Shown piece after piece: positions 1 to 6,104 of a stretch of DNA of 10,218 nucleotides; the first letter of the stretch is position 1, and every line of letters starts with the position of its first letter. The position numbers and the translations under genes were made by a program. This DNA is from an uncultured Altererythrobacter sp. (GTDB lineage: Bacteria > Pseudomonadota > Alphaproteobacteria > Sphingomonadales > Sphingomonadaceae): NCBI GenBank assembly GCA_938009055.1, contig CALLIO010000247.1:1-10218 (forward strand). Direction: 5' to 3'. Below the pieces are notes generated by a model. It was not told the origin of the DNA. It worked only from the letters and a program-made list of their open reading frames with translations, and did no database searches.

Positions 1-89
1 GCGCTGGAAAGGTGCTTGCCGACAAGACATCGCTCCATGCACAAGACGGCGATGAAGTTGCGCTGCTTCCCCCTGTTTCAGGCGGCTGA
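1..89 (+). CDS. moaD: MoaD, molybdopterin synthase small (sulfur carrier) subunit, C-terminal end
   Basis: Only the last 28 or so codons are in the window. The reading frame ends in LLPPVSGG followed by TGA. The DGDEVALLPPVSGG pattern, with a terminal Gly-Gly, is the hallmark of MoaD, a ubiquitin-like sulfur carrier. In this family the C-terminal glycine is adenylated and converted to a thiocarboxylate, which donates sulfur to precursor Z (cPMP) inside the MoaD-MoaE complex in the cytoplasm. The stop codon lies three bases before the start of moaE, so the two subunits are very probably made from one message and translationally coupled. The N-terminus lies outside the window. Confidence 0.93.
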   Translation, partial: AGKVLADKTSLHAQDGDEVALLPPVSGG

Positions 90-92
90 GCG

Positions 93-536
93 ATGCGCGA
101 TATCCGGCTAGAGACCGCTGCGCTCGACACCAATGCCGCGCTGGATGCACTGGCGGCAGCAACGCCGGATTCCGGCGGGATCGCCAGCTTTATCGGCAAG
201 GTGCGCGCAGGCGGGGTGGAAGCGCTGGAGCTTACCCATTATCAGCCGCTGACCTTGCCCGCGATGGAGGAATTGGCTGACGCCGCTACGGCGCGGTTCG
301 ATCTGCAAGGATTGGTGATGGTCCACCGGATTGGCGAGTTTGCTCCTGCAGAACCCATTGTGCTGGTTGCCGCCGCTGCCCGCCACCGCCGCAGCGCGAT
401 TGAAGCGGTGGATTTCTGCATGGATCATCTCAAAAGCGCGGCATGGTTCTGGAAGCGCGAGAAGCGCGGCGGCAGCTGGCATTGGATCGAACCGCGAGAA
501 GCCGATTATTCGGACCGCGCGCGCTGGGAAGAATAA
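93..536 (+). CDS. moaE: MoaE, molybdopterin synthase catalytic (large) subunit
   Basis: A 147-residue protein of normal MoaE length. It forms the heterotetrameric molybdopterin synthase with MoaD and inserts the dithiolene sulfurs into cPMP to make molybdopterin. Visible family signatures are ASFIGKVR (residues 31-38), LTHYQPLT (47-54), HRIGE (78-82), RHRRSAIEA (97-105) and DHLKSAAWFWKRE (111-123). By alignment from memory to E. coli MoaE, the LK lysine (K114) and the FWK lysine (K121) match the catalytic Lys119 and Lys126, and an arginine of RHRR matches the conserved HR arginine. The ATG lies three bases after the moaD stop and has only a weak Shine-Dalgarno, consistent with coupling. The protein looks complete and functional. 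Confidence 0.96.
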   Translation: MRDIRLETAALDTNAALDALAAATPDSGGIASFIGKVRAGGVEALELTHYQPLTLPAMEELADAATARFDLQGLVMVHRIGEFAPAEPIVLVAAAARHRRSAIEAVDFCMDHLKSAAWFWKREKRGGSWHWIEPREADYSDRARWEE

Positions 537-546
537 TTTGCGCAGT

Positions 547-560
547 TTGACTTAGATCAA
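547..560. promoter_or_regulatory. FNR/FixK-like palindrome TTGACTTAGATCAA
   Basis: The sequence matches the FNR/FixK-family consensus TTGAT-N4-ATCAA at nine of ten specified bases. It lies 11 bp beyond the moaE stop, between two convergent genes, so it is not upstream of any visible coding start. The arms TTTGA and TCAAA could also form a 5-bp hairpin with a 6-nt loop, and the 6-mer GCGCAG flanks it on both sides (540-545 and 562-567). It could be a regulator site for an unseen transcript, a decoy or a chance match. Confidence 0.35.
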
Positions 561-621
561 AGCGCAGCAGCGAAATGCCTGGCAATCGCAGGTAGCGCAG
601 GCGAGACTCAATGCGGGTGGT

Positions 622-646
622 CCATCACAATTTGCCCATCACAATT
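622..646. repeat. 11-bp direct repeat at the 3' end of the lipoprotein gene
   Basis: CCATCACAATT occurs at 622-632 and again at 636-646, with a 3-bp spacer. The second copy contains the stop codon of the leftward lipoprotein gene. It looks like a small slippage duplication, probably without function. Confidence 0.7.
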
Positions 647-1154
647 GGTCACGCAGCTGGGCGAGGGCGCGATCCTGATCGGCCAGTTTTGCCGCAACTT
701 CGGCCTGCTGGGCTGTTAATCGCTCAACATTGACCAGTTCGCTCGCCGCCTCTGCCAAAATCAGATCAATATCGGCCAAAGCGATTGCCGTTTGGCTGCG
801 GTGGCTGATCAGATCGGCATAGGCAATTTGCGCATCGGCCCAGGCATTGCTGCTGGGGCCAAGTCCACGCGCGGCGGCCACTTGCGGGCGCACCACTTGC
901 AACTTCGCATTGAATGCAGCCGATTGTTCAAGCGCGACACCCAAAGCCTTCTCCACTTGTGCAATTCTAGCCGGGGAAAGCGCAGTCGCCGGATCGCTGG
1001 CAGTTCCGGCTTGCGCTGGATCAGCCGCCTCAAAATCGCGAATGGCAAGCGAGGGGTATTTGTCGGAAGTGGCTGCACAAGCGCTCAGCATGGTGGCCAA
1101 AACCACTGCCGAAATGCTTGTCTTTGCGCGTTGTTTTGTCATCACCAATTGCAT
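639..1154 (-). CDS. Predicted lipoprotein with an alpha-helical, probably coiled-coil body
   Basis: No named family is recognised. From the ATG at 1154 the product has 171 residues. A short basic n-region (MTKQRAK) and a hydrophobic stretch lead to a clear lipobox LSAC, with the lipidated cysteine at residue 26, so it should be exported and anchored by signal peptidase II. After a linker rich in Ala, Asp and Pro, residues about 60-171 are Ala/Leu/Gln/Glu-rich with many heptad-like hydrophobics and no obvious catalytic motif. This suggests a helical bundle or coiled coil. The open frame extends to a GTG at 1190, and another ATG lies at 1142. I chose 1154 because GAGAAG sits four bases upstream and the signal peptide is well proportioned. 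The gene diverges from rplU and stands alone. Its function is unknown. Confidence 0.72.
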   Translation of the reverse strand: MQLVMTKQRAKTSISAVVLATMLSACAATSDKYPSLAIRDFEAADPAQAGTASDPATALSPARIAQVEKALGVALEQSAAFNAKLQVVRPQVAAARGLGPSSNAWADAQIAYADLISHRSQTAIALADIDLILAEAASELVNVERLTAQQAEVAAKLADQDRALAQLRDQL

Positions 1155-1237
1155 AGCGCTTCTCATAGCACTTGATTGCGCGCGTGCCACCCACCTTGCT
1201 CAGCCACATTCGAAGCGATTTTGCAGCCATTGAGACG

Positions 1238-1266
1238 TTGACTTGGCTCTCCCTTTCCCTTAACGG
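1238..1266 (+). promoter_or_regulatory. Possible promoter for rplU-rpmA
   Basis: TTGACT (1238-1243) matches the -35 consensus at five of six bases. A 17-bp spacer leads to TAACGG (1261-1266), which is a poor -10. It is placed correctly, about 95 bp before rplU, and would produce a leader containing the hairpin at 1298-1318. The weak -10 makes this a suggestion only. Confidence 0.25.
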
Positions 1267-1297
1267 CACGCTTCTTTCCGACAGCTCGCAATATGCG

Positions 1298-1318
1298 GGG
1301 CGTCGGGTGCGCCCTTTT
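1298..1318 (+). terminator. Terminator-like hairpin in the rplU leader (possible attenuator)
   Basis: GGGCGT (1298-1303) can pair with GCGCCC (1309-1314), leaving a CGGGT loop, and TTTT follows directly at 1315-1318. The stem is short, with one G-T wobble, and the U-tract is only four long, so termination would be partial. It lies 43 bp before the rplU start, where ribosomal protein operons often carry autoregulatory leaders. Whether it acts as an attenuator is inference. Confidence 0.35.
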
Positions 1319-1361
1319 CATGGGAATAGGGCACAGCAATAGTAATGAGAGAAAAACCACC

Positions 1362-1880
1362 ATGTTCGCAATTGTGCGCACGGGCGGCAAACAATATCGG
1401 GTTGCCGCCGGAGACAAAATAGCCGTCGAAAAACTAGCCGGTGATGCGGGTGATACCGTGACGCTGGGCGATGTTCTTTTGGCTGGTGAAGGCGAGACGA
1501 TCGCAGACGCGTCTAAAGTGACTGTGTCGGCTGAAATCATCGCGCAAGCCAAGGGCGAAAAAGTCGTCGTTTTCAAAAAACGTCGCCGCCACAACTATCG
1601 TCGCAAGGCTGGTCATCGCCAGCAAATGACTTTGCTGCGCATCACCGATGTGGGCGAAGGCAAGAAAGCGGCTGCTAAGAAATCGCCTGCGAAAAAGGCG
1701 GACGATAAGCCAGCGGCTGAAAAGAAAGCAGCACCTGCTAAAAAGCCCGCTGCGAAAAAGGCGCCAGCTAAAAAAGCTGAGCCTAAGAAGGAAGCGGCTA
1801 AGAAGGCTCCGGCCAAGAAAGCAGCAGCTAAGAAGGCTCCGGCCAAGAAAGCAGCCCCCAAGGCTGCGGACAAGAAGTAA
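1362..1880 (+). CDS. rplU: 50S ribosomal protein L21 with a long Lys/Ala/Pro-rich C-terminal tail
   Basis: Residues 1 to about 98 are a canonical bL21: MFAIVRTGGKQYRV at the start, the FKKRRRHNYRRKAGHRQQ rRNA-binding segment around 71-88, then the LLRITDV end. L21 binds 23S rRNA and is a structural part of the large subunit. The total length is 172 residues against about 103 for E. coli L21. Residues 99-172 form a low-complexity tail built from AKKAPAKKA-type units, like histone H1 tails and almost certainly disordered and strongly basic. The frame stays open upstream to 1293, but the ATG at 1362 fits the family N-terminus and has GAGAGAA eight bases before it. rpmA follows 12 bp later, so the two form the usual operon. 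Confidence 0.97.
   Translation: MFAIVRTGGKQYRVAAGDKIAVEKLAGDAGDTVTLGDVLLAGEGETIADASKVTVSAEIIAQAKGEKVVVFKKRRRHNYRRKAGHRQQMTLLRITDVGEGKKAAAKKSPAKKADDKPAAEKKAAPAKKPAAKKAPAKKAEPKKEAAKKAPAKKAAAKKAPAKKAAPKAADKK
1797..1855 (+). repeat. Tandem 30-bp duplication inside the L21 tail
   Basis: Positions 1797-1825 are identical to 1827-1855, giving a 30-bp period that stays in frame. Each unit encodes AKKAPAKKAA. The near-perfect nucleotide identity points to recent slippage or unequal recombination, so tail length probably varies between relatives. Confidence 0.85.
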
Positions 1881-1892
1881 GGGCAAGGAACG

Positions 1893-2162
1893 ATGGCACA
1901 TAAGAAAGCAGGCGGCTCATCGCGTAACGGTCGCGATTCAGAAGGTCGGCGCTTAGGCGTTAAAAAGTTCGGCAGCGAAGGCGTCGTTGCGGGCAATATT
2001 ATCGTGCGTCAGCGCGGCACCAAATTCTATCCCGGCACCAATGTGGGCATGGGCAAGGATCACACGCTCTTTGCGCTCGAGCAAGGCGTGGTGCGATTCC
2101 ACAAGGGCAAGCTTGGCCGCAAATACGTGTCAGTCGACATGCTTGCAGAAGCCGCCGAATAA
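1893..2162 (+). CDS. rpmA: 50S ribosomal protein L27
   Basis: This is an 89-residue bL27 of normal length. The N-terminus AHKKAGGSSRNGRDSEGRRLG is the conserved flexible arm that reaches the peptidyl transferase centre. GTKFYPGTNVGMGKDHTLFA follows in the middle, and the end is typical. There is no N-terminal extension of the kind that Firmicutes cleave, which fits a proteobacterium. The start is supported by AAGGG at 1879-1883 and AAGGAA at 1885-1890. It is the second gene of the rplU-rpmA unit. The next genes are a GNAT gene and a convergent gene, and obgE, often found nearby, is not in this window. Confidence 0.97.
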   Translation: MAHKKAGGSSRNGRDSEGRRLGVKKFGSEGVVAGNIIVRQRGTKFYPGTNVGMGKDHTLFALEQGVVRFHKGKLGRKYVSVDMLAEAAE

Positions 2163-2179
2163 ACGGACGTTTCGATAAA

Positions 2180-2336
2180 GGGATCGTCCAGCAGGATGGT
2201 CCCAGCCGAACCAATCGGCACTCAAGAGGGAGATGGGACTAGCCTGGTAAACCAGGGGGTTCCGCTCCCTCTCGTCATTTCTCCCTCGTGTAACATTGGC
2301 GCGGTAAGCGAAAATCCGCCGCGTTCATGGGAGAAG
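2180..2336 (+). promoter_or_regulatory. Candidate structured RNA leader between rpmA and the GNAT gene
   Basis: Three consecutive stems can be paired by eye. Stem A (2180-2203) is GGGATCGTCC with GGATGGTCCC: 10 bp with an AGCA loop. Stem B (2205-2219) is GCCGA with TCGGC and an ACCAA loop. Stem C (2225-2272) is a long irregular hairpin: AGAGGGAG with CTCCCTCT, then GGGAC with GTTCC, then CCTGG with CCAGG and a TAAA loop. All three G-T wobbles are allowed only if the plus strand is the RNA. TTTCTCCC (2278-2285) is complementary, with one wobble, to GGGAGAAG (2329-2336), which contains the Shine-Dalgarno of the GNAT gene. A second CTCCCTC copy is locked inside stem C. This looks like a cis-regulatory leader that could hide the ribosome site. 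A ligand or protein sensor is conjecture, and no known riboswitch class is recognised. Confidence 0.4.
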
Positions 2337-2340
2337 TATC

Positions 2341-2883
2341 GTGTTCCATCGCAGCGAACGTCTGTTCTTAAGACCGCATTGGCCAGAGGATTGGCCTGCC
2401 GTTTACGCCGGAATGAATGACGAGGGTGTCGTGCGCAATCTGGCGCGCGCGCCGTGGCCGTATCTTGAGCGCAATGCGCGCGAGTTCGCTGCTCTGCCGC
2501 AGAACCCGCAAAGTCCGCGCTTTGCCATAACCATTGCGGCAAGCGGTGAGCTGATCGGCTGCATTGGCCTCGATCCGGTTGAGGGTGACCCGCAGGCTTT
2601 AGAGGTGGGATACTGGATCGCGCGCAAGGCATGGGGCAATGGCTATGCAAGCGAGGCCGCGCAGGCCGTGATCGACCTTGCGCGGATGATGGGTAAGCAG
2701 CGGATTGAGGCTGGGCATTATGTCGATAATCCCGCCTCGGGCCGTGTGCTGCAAAAGAGTGGCCTGATCCGCAAGCCGGGCACAGGCTTGCATCATAGCA
2801 TTGGGCGGGGCGAGGATGTCGCGACCATTCGCTATGCGATGGATTTGGAGGAACAGCCGTCGGAAGTGCTTAAGGCGGCTTAG
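2341..2883 (+). CDS. GNAT-family N-acetyltransferase (RimJ/RimL-like)
   Basis: The 180-residue protein has the GNAT fold typical of RimJ/RimL-type enzymes (Acetyltransf_3): an opening SERLFLRPHWPEDWPAVYA, a beta strand FAITIAASGELIGCIGL (61-77), EVGYWIARKAWGNGYASEAAQAV (88-110) around the acetyl-CoA pyrophosphate loop, and NPASGRVLQKSGL (130-142). The family transfers acetyl groups from acetyl-CoA to protein N-termini or small amines; the substrate here cannot be told. The start is GTG at 2341, supported by GGGAGAAG at 2329-2336, and the frame matches the family N-terminus. It follows rpmA on the same strand after a 178-bp structured gap, so it may be cotranscribed with the ribosomal genes yet separately regulated at translation. 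Confidence 0.88.
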   Translation: MFHRSERLFLRPHWPEDWPAVYAGMNDEGVVRNLARAPWPYLERNAREFAALPQNPQSPRFAITIAASGELIGCIGLDPVEGDPQALEVGYWIARKAWGNGYASEAAQAVIDLARMMGKQRIEAGHYVDNPASGRVLQKSGLIRKPGTGLHHSIGRGEDVATIRYAMDLEEQPSEVLKAA

Positions 2884-2891
2884 CGGCCGCC
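2874..2891. terminator. GC-rich hairpin at the end of the GNAT gene
   Basis: GGCGGC (2874-2879) and GCCGCC (2886-2891) form a perfect 6-bp stem with a TTAGCG loop that overlaps the GNAT stop codon. TTTT comes only after eight more bases, so it is not a canonical intrinsic terminator. It sits in the 25-bp gap between convergent genes, where it could still help end transcription. Confidence 0.3.
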
Positions 2892-2908
2892 CGATCCACT
2901 TTTGCGGC

Positions 2909-3841
2909 TTACTCCGCCGGCATCACTGCATCGGCGTATGGGCTTTCCCATTTGTTGATGAGCGCACGGTCATCATGCTTCCACGGATGGAAACCGGGCA
3001 TCAAAATGCTCGCCCATTCAAAGAACATGCGGCGCATCATTCCCGGATTGCCCCACAGCAGCCAGGTGAGCTTAAGCTTGGCTTTCCAGCGCGGAATCCC
3101 GTCCTGCTCCATCAAACCATAGGCATCGCGGCGGCGGTTCTTGAAATATTTGCGCGTAATCAGCAGCGCGATCAGCGTTTTGACGCGGTAGCGCTTCCAC
3201 CGGCTCCAATCCTTGGTCGCATGCAGCCAGACATCATAAGTGATACCCTTGTGCTCGACTTCTTCGGTTGCATGCCAGCGCCAGATTTCAGCAGCGACTG
3301 GGTCCGCGCCTTCCAGATAATCGGGATAGGTGAGCAAATGGCGTGAGATGATCGCGGCGAAATGCTCAAGCGCAATGGTGATCGCAAGGTTGAACTCTTT
3401 CGGGCGCCCTTCGACCAAAGCCAGCATCGCCTGAATGCCCTGATCAATGCTTTCGACATTATATCCATGATCTGCGACCAGCCGGTTGAAAGCGACGTGT
3501 TCGCGCGTGTGGTTGATTTCCTGGGTGCAAAACGCCTTGATCTCGCGCGCAATCTTCTCAGGCACATCATCGCGGAAATCACGCATCGTATCGATGAAGA
3601 AAGCCTCGCCGCGCGGTAGGCTGGCAGAGACTGAATTGTACCATGCTGTCGCCACCGGATCGCCGGAATGCCAGTGACGCGGCACCATTGCCTCGCGATC
3701 GAAGCGTTCATCGCGTACAATCAGCGCGTGCTCTTCTGGAGTGGCGCTGGCGCGGGCGGTGATCCCATCCCCGGCTTGCTGGCCGGCGGACTTGTCGAGC
3801 GGTTTGGAGCGCTCTAGATCAATCGAGGTTTGTTTGTTCAT
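2909..3841 (-). CDS. Predicted metal-dependent hydrolase, PF10118 family (ferritin-like, diiron-type residues)
   Basis: This 310-residue cytoplasmic protein resembles the PF10118 predicted metal-dependent hydrolases. Metal-ligand-like residues lie on predicted helices: E79 in LPRGEAFFID, QEINHTREH (107-115, with E108, H111, E114, H115), EH at 159-160 and HATEEVEHK (190-198). The ExxH pairs and the helical pattern fit a ferritin-like di-metal centre. The biochemical activity of the family is poorly defined, and the word hydrolase comes from database naming only. The N-terminal 45 residues are polar and probably flexible. The start ATG at 3841 has no good Shine-Dalgarno. It is transcribed away from the TetR gene across 29 bp, suggesting it is the target of that repressor, perhaps in lipid or fatty-acid stress (inference). 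Confidence 0.82.
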   Translation of the reverse strand: MNKQTSIDLERSKPLDKSAGQQAGDGITARASATPEEHALIVRDERFDREAMVPRHWHSGDPVATAWYNSVSASLPRGEAFFIDTMRDFRDDVPEKIAREIKAFCTQEINHTREHVAFNRLVADHGYNVESIDQGIQAMLALVEGRPKEFNLAITIALEHFAAIISRHLLTYPDYLEGADPVAAEIWRWHATEEVEHKGITYDVWLHATKDWSRWKRYRVKTLIALLITRKYFKNRRRDAYGLMEQDGIPRWKAKLKLTWLLWGNPGMMRRMFFEWASILMPGFHPWKHDDRALINKWESPYADAVMPAE

Positions 3842-3849
3842 AAACGTGA

Positions 3850-3869
3850 AAATACTAGGCTAAGTAATT
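3850..3869. promoter_or_regulatory. Imperfect palindrome, possible TetR operator
   Basis: In the 29-bp gap between the two divergent start codons, seven of ten base pairs are symmetric about 3859/3860, including TACT (3853-3856) against AGTA (3863-3866). TetR-family repressors usually bind such palindromes in the divergent gap next to their own gene. The gap is so short that both promoters must overlap coding sequence, or the messages may have almost no leader. Confidence 0.35.
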
Positions 3870-3870
3870 A

Positions 3871-4482
3871 ATGACAAGTCGTAAGAGGTTAACGCCCGAG
3901 GAGTCGCGAAGTTCCGCTTTGGAAGCGGCGCGCGCTCTATTGATCGAGGCCGGGCCGCAAGCGGTTACTTTAAAAGCGGTTTCTGGGCGAATTGGGCGCA
4001 CACATGCGAATTTGCTGCACCATTTCGGGTCAGCTGCGGGTCTACAAAAAGAATTGGCGCGGCATCTGGCAGAGACGGTTTGCGAGACTATTGCAGAGGC
4101 TGTGCGCGCATCACGCGCCGGTTTGGGCAGTCCGCGCGAAGTCGTCGACCTCACCTTTGATGCGTTCGACAAAGAAGGGGCAGGGGCGCTCGCCAGCTGG
4201 ATGATCCTGACCGGGAATGAGGATGCGCTAAGCCCGATTGTCGAGAAAATTCACGAGCTTGTGCATGAAATCGCGCCTGAGGAAACGCCCGGAGAAAATC
4301 AAGGCCAGCTTGGCGGCATGCGCGTCCATGACGAGACTTTGGGACTGGTGCTGCTGGCGATGGGCGATGCGTTGATCGGTTCTGCGCTGACCCGCTCGCT
4401 GGGACTACCCGAAACTGCCGCGCGCGATCGGGCAGAGCGCATTTTGGAGCACACCATCAGCGTGATCCATCAAGAGAGCTGA
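3871..4482 (+). CDS. TetR/AcrR-family transcriptional regulator
   Basis: The protein has 203 residues, typical of the family. The N-terminal DNA-binding domain is clear: ALEAARALLIEAGPQAVTL (16-34), then the helix-turn-helix AVSGRIGRTHANLLHHFGS (36-54), followed by AGLQKELARHL. The remaining 140 residues are a helical ligand-binding and dimerisation domain with no recognisable specificity. Family members repress neighbouring genes and release DNA on binding a small hydrophobic ligand. The divergent PF10118 gene is the natural candidate target. The start ATG at 3871 has a weak ribosome site. The gene converges with ygfZ, the two stop codons being three bases apart. Confidence 0.9.
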   Translation: MTSRKRLTPEESRSSALEAARALLIEAGPQAVTLKAVSGRIGRTHANLLHHFGSAAGLQKELARHLAETVCETIAEAVRASRAGLGSPREVVDLTFDAFDKEGAGALASWMILTGNEDALSPIVEKIHELVHEIAPEETPGENQGQLGGMRVHDETLGLVLLAMGDALIGSALTRSLGLPETAARDRAERILEHTISVIHQES

Positions 4483-4485
4483 GGT

Positions 4486-5214
4486 CTAATCCGCCAGCGA
4501 AGTGGCCAGCCATTCAGGCGCTGACGCAAGGTCGATGTCGCTAAGCCGCAGGTGGTCGACGGCAAGCCCAAGCGTGTCATGGGCAATCTTGCGGCGTTTT
4601 TCTTCCGACTTTTCAAGCGGGACAACAACCAAGCGCCGGTTCACTTTCTGCCGCCAGTTCATGCGCGCGGTGTTCTCCTGCCCAATATAGCAGCCCTTTT
4701 CAAAGCTCACACCATTGAGCTCAACCGCATTGGTTTCAAGCCACAGTATATCGCCCAGCTCGGCAAATCCTTCGGGCACGCCCAGCGAAAGCCGCTGCGC
4801 AAGCCACGCGTTATCGGCTGCTTCATCAGACGTATCTGAGCCAATCCAACGAAAACCGAGCGCTGGCAGGCGCGGGTCGGGCGTTGCTTTACCTTGCGGA
4901 TTGGGGCTCCAATGCACGCTCAAATTCGTATCGCGGCCAATCGCGATCTTGCGGCGCAAGCGATAGAGTGAGAGGCGCTTGACCAGATCATCAGCGAGTT
5001 CCGCTTCGCAATCCACCAGGATATCGCCCGCATCCTCCCACACTAGAAAGTCGAACATCGTCTTACCTTGCGCGCTCAGCAGCGCGGCATAGGCTGGCAA
5101 ATCGCCTGACACATCATTGGTGACGAGCCCTTGCAAGAAGCCGCGCACATCCTCGCCGTCTTCCTCGGCGGACAGACGGATCACGGCGCGATTTGAAAGG
5201 CGGGTTGCGCTCAC
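4486..5214 (-). CDS. ygfZ: YgfZ/GcvT-like folate-binding protein (Fe-S cluster assembly or repair)
   Basis: The 242-residue protein carries the diagnostic motif KGCYIGQE at 173-180, including the conserved cysteine C175. An N-terminal half with FLQGLVTNDV (26-35) and LLSAQGKTMFDFLV (45-58) resembles the folate-binding GcvT fold. YgfZ (COG0354) acts in the cytoplasm with tetrahydrofolate and supports certain Fe-S enzymes such as MiaB; it lacks aminomethyltransferase activity. It is somewhat shorter than the 326-residue E. coli protein, as I would expect of alphaproteobacterial forms. It starts with GTG, which shares a GTGA overlap with the stop of the upstream ATP-grasp gene, so translation is coupled. 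The C-terminus after about residue 200 is more variable. Confidence 0.9.
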   Translation of the reverse strand: MSATRLSNRAVIRLSAEEDGEDVRGFLQGLVTNDVSGDLPAYAALLSAQGKTMFDFLVWEDAGDILVDCEAELADDLVKRLSLYRLRRKIAIGRDTNLSVHWSPNPQGKATPDPRLPALGFRWIGSDTSDEAADNAWLAQRLSLGVPEGFAELGDILWLETNAVELNGVSFEKGCYIGQENTARMNWRQKVNRRLVVVPLEKSEEKRRKIAHDTLGLAVDHLRLSDIDLASAPEWLATSLAD

Positions 5215-6104
5215 TTTTGGGTCACTCTCTTGGCTATGGCCGCGGCAAGATTTTCGCCAAGCTTAGGCCCTTGGACAGGATAGAGATAGGGTTCGATTAG
5301 CTCGCATTCCATAAGCAAAAGCGCGTCATCCTCTCCGCGTAGCATATCCACGCGGGCATAAAGCGGCGGGCCGCCCGGCACATTGGCGAGGATCGCACGG
5401 GCCGCTGCAGTATCTTCAACTGATGGCTCAAGTGCTTTTTCCGTCCCGCCATAAAGTGACTGGATTCGGTAATCGCCCTTGGCCGCGCGCTTTACCAGCG
5501 CATGCGACAGCGCGCCGTCGATGAAGATGAAGGATAGCTCGCCTTCTTGGGTGATCTGCGGGAGGAAGGGTTGGATCATCGCGGGCTGTTCCATCACCCA
5601 ATCAGCATCGGGCATTGAGCTTCGCGAAAAGCGATGCTGACCAAGCGCGCCCGCGCCCACTTGCCGCTTCACCACTACGCTGTCCGCGCCGAAATGCTTC
5701 ATCGCATTGGCCACGCCGCGCGCGTCCACGCGATCGACCCACAGCGTTGGGATTGTAGCCGCGCCCGCATCAGACAGTGCGCGCAAATAGGTCTTCTCGA
5801 CATTCCAGCGCACGGTCGCGGCATTGTTGCAGACCAGAAGGCCAGCAGCTTCCAGTGCGTCGAGCTTCGCGAGGAATTCCTCGGCATGATCCTGATAATC
5901 CCATGCCGTGCCCAGCAGCACCAGCTCGATCCCTTCAAACGCTTCCAAGGGCGCGCGCCAATCAATCACCTTGAGCGATAAGCCATGCTTCGCGAATGCG
6001 GGTTCGTAGGCGGTGATCTGAAGGTCATGCTCAAACGCGTCATCGCGCCTGACGCCCGAGCCGGGCAGAGTTGTGGGGCAGGCCAGAAATCCAATTCTTT
6101 TCAT
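5211..6104 (-). CDS. ATP-grasp-domain protein, RimK/DcsG-like carboxylate-amine ligase
   Basis: The protein has 297 residues. Motifs of the ATP-grasp fold are visible: K104 in WNVEKTYL, VVVKRQVGAGALG (143-155) for the ATP-binding strand and small loop, IQPFLPQITQEGELSFIFIDG (177-197), YARVDMLRG (249-257) and LMECELIEPYLY (264-275), whose acidic residues E266, E268 and E271 would hold magnesium. These enzymes join a carboxylate to an amine or similar nucleophile through an acylphosphate. The ending resembles the DcsG/glutathione-synthetase-like subgroup, but the substrate is unknown. It is the first gene of a two-gene operon with ygfZ and diverges from pyrC across 67 bp. No good Shine-Dalgarno precedes the ATG. 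A role linked to folate, Fe-S or redox metabolism is only suggested by the partner. Confidence 0.85.
   Translation of the reverse strand: MKRIGFLACPTTLPGSGVRRDDAFEHDLQITAYEPAFAKHGLSLKVIDWRAPLEAFEGIELVLLGTAWDYQDHAEEFLAKLDALEAAGLLVCNNAATVRWNVEKTYLRALSDAGAATIPTLWVDRVDARGVANAMKHFGADSVVVKRQVGAGALGQHRFSRSSMPDADWVMEQPAMIQPFLPQITQEGELSFIFIDGALSHALVKRAAKGDYRIQSLYGGTEKALEPSVEDTAAARAILANVPGGPPLYARVDMLRGEDDALLLMECELIEPYLYPVQGPKLGENLAAAIAKRVTQK

Noticed and set aside
1142..1195. GGTGGG and TTGGTG near the start of the leftward lipoprotein gene as targets of the C-rich sRNA loops
   Set aside because: The matches are only six bases long and expected by chance; they are not evidence of regulation.
1434..1996. 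Long leftward open frames opposite rplU
   Set aside because: They are mirror images of the repetitive Lys/Ala tail, giving Leu/Phe/Ala-rich pseudo-membrane sequences, a known artefact.
3828..3858. TTGTTT with a 17-bp spacer and TACTAG as a promoter for the TetR gene
   Set aside because: Each hexamer matches the consensus at only three of six positions, which is no better than chance in this AT-rich gap.
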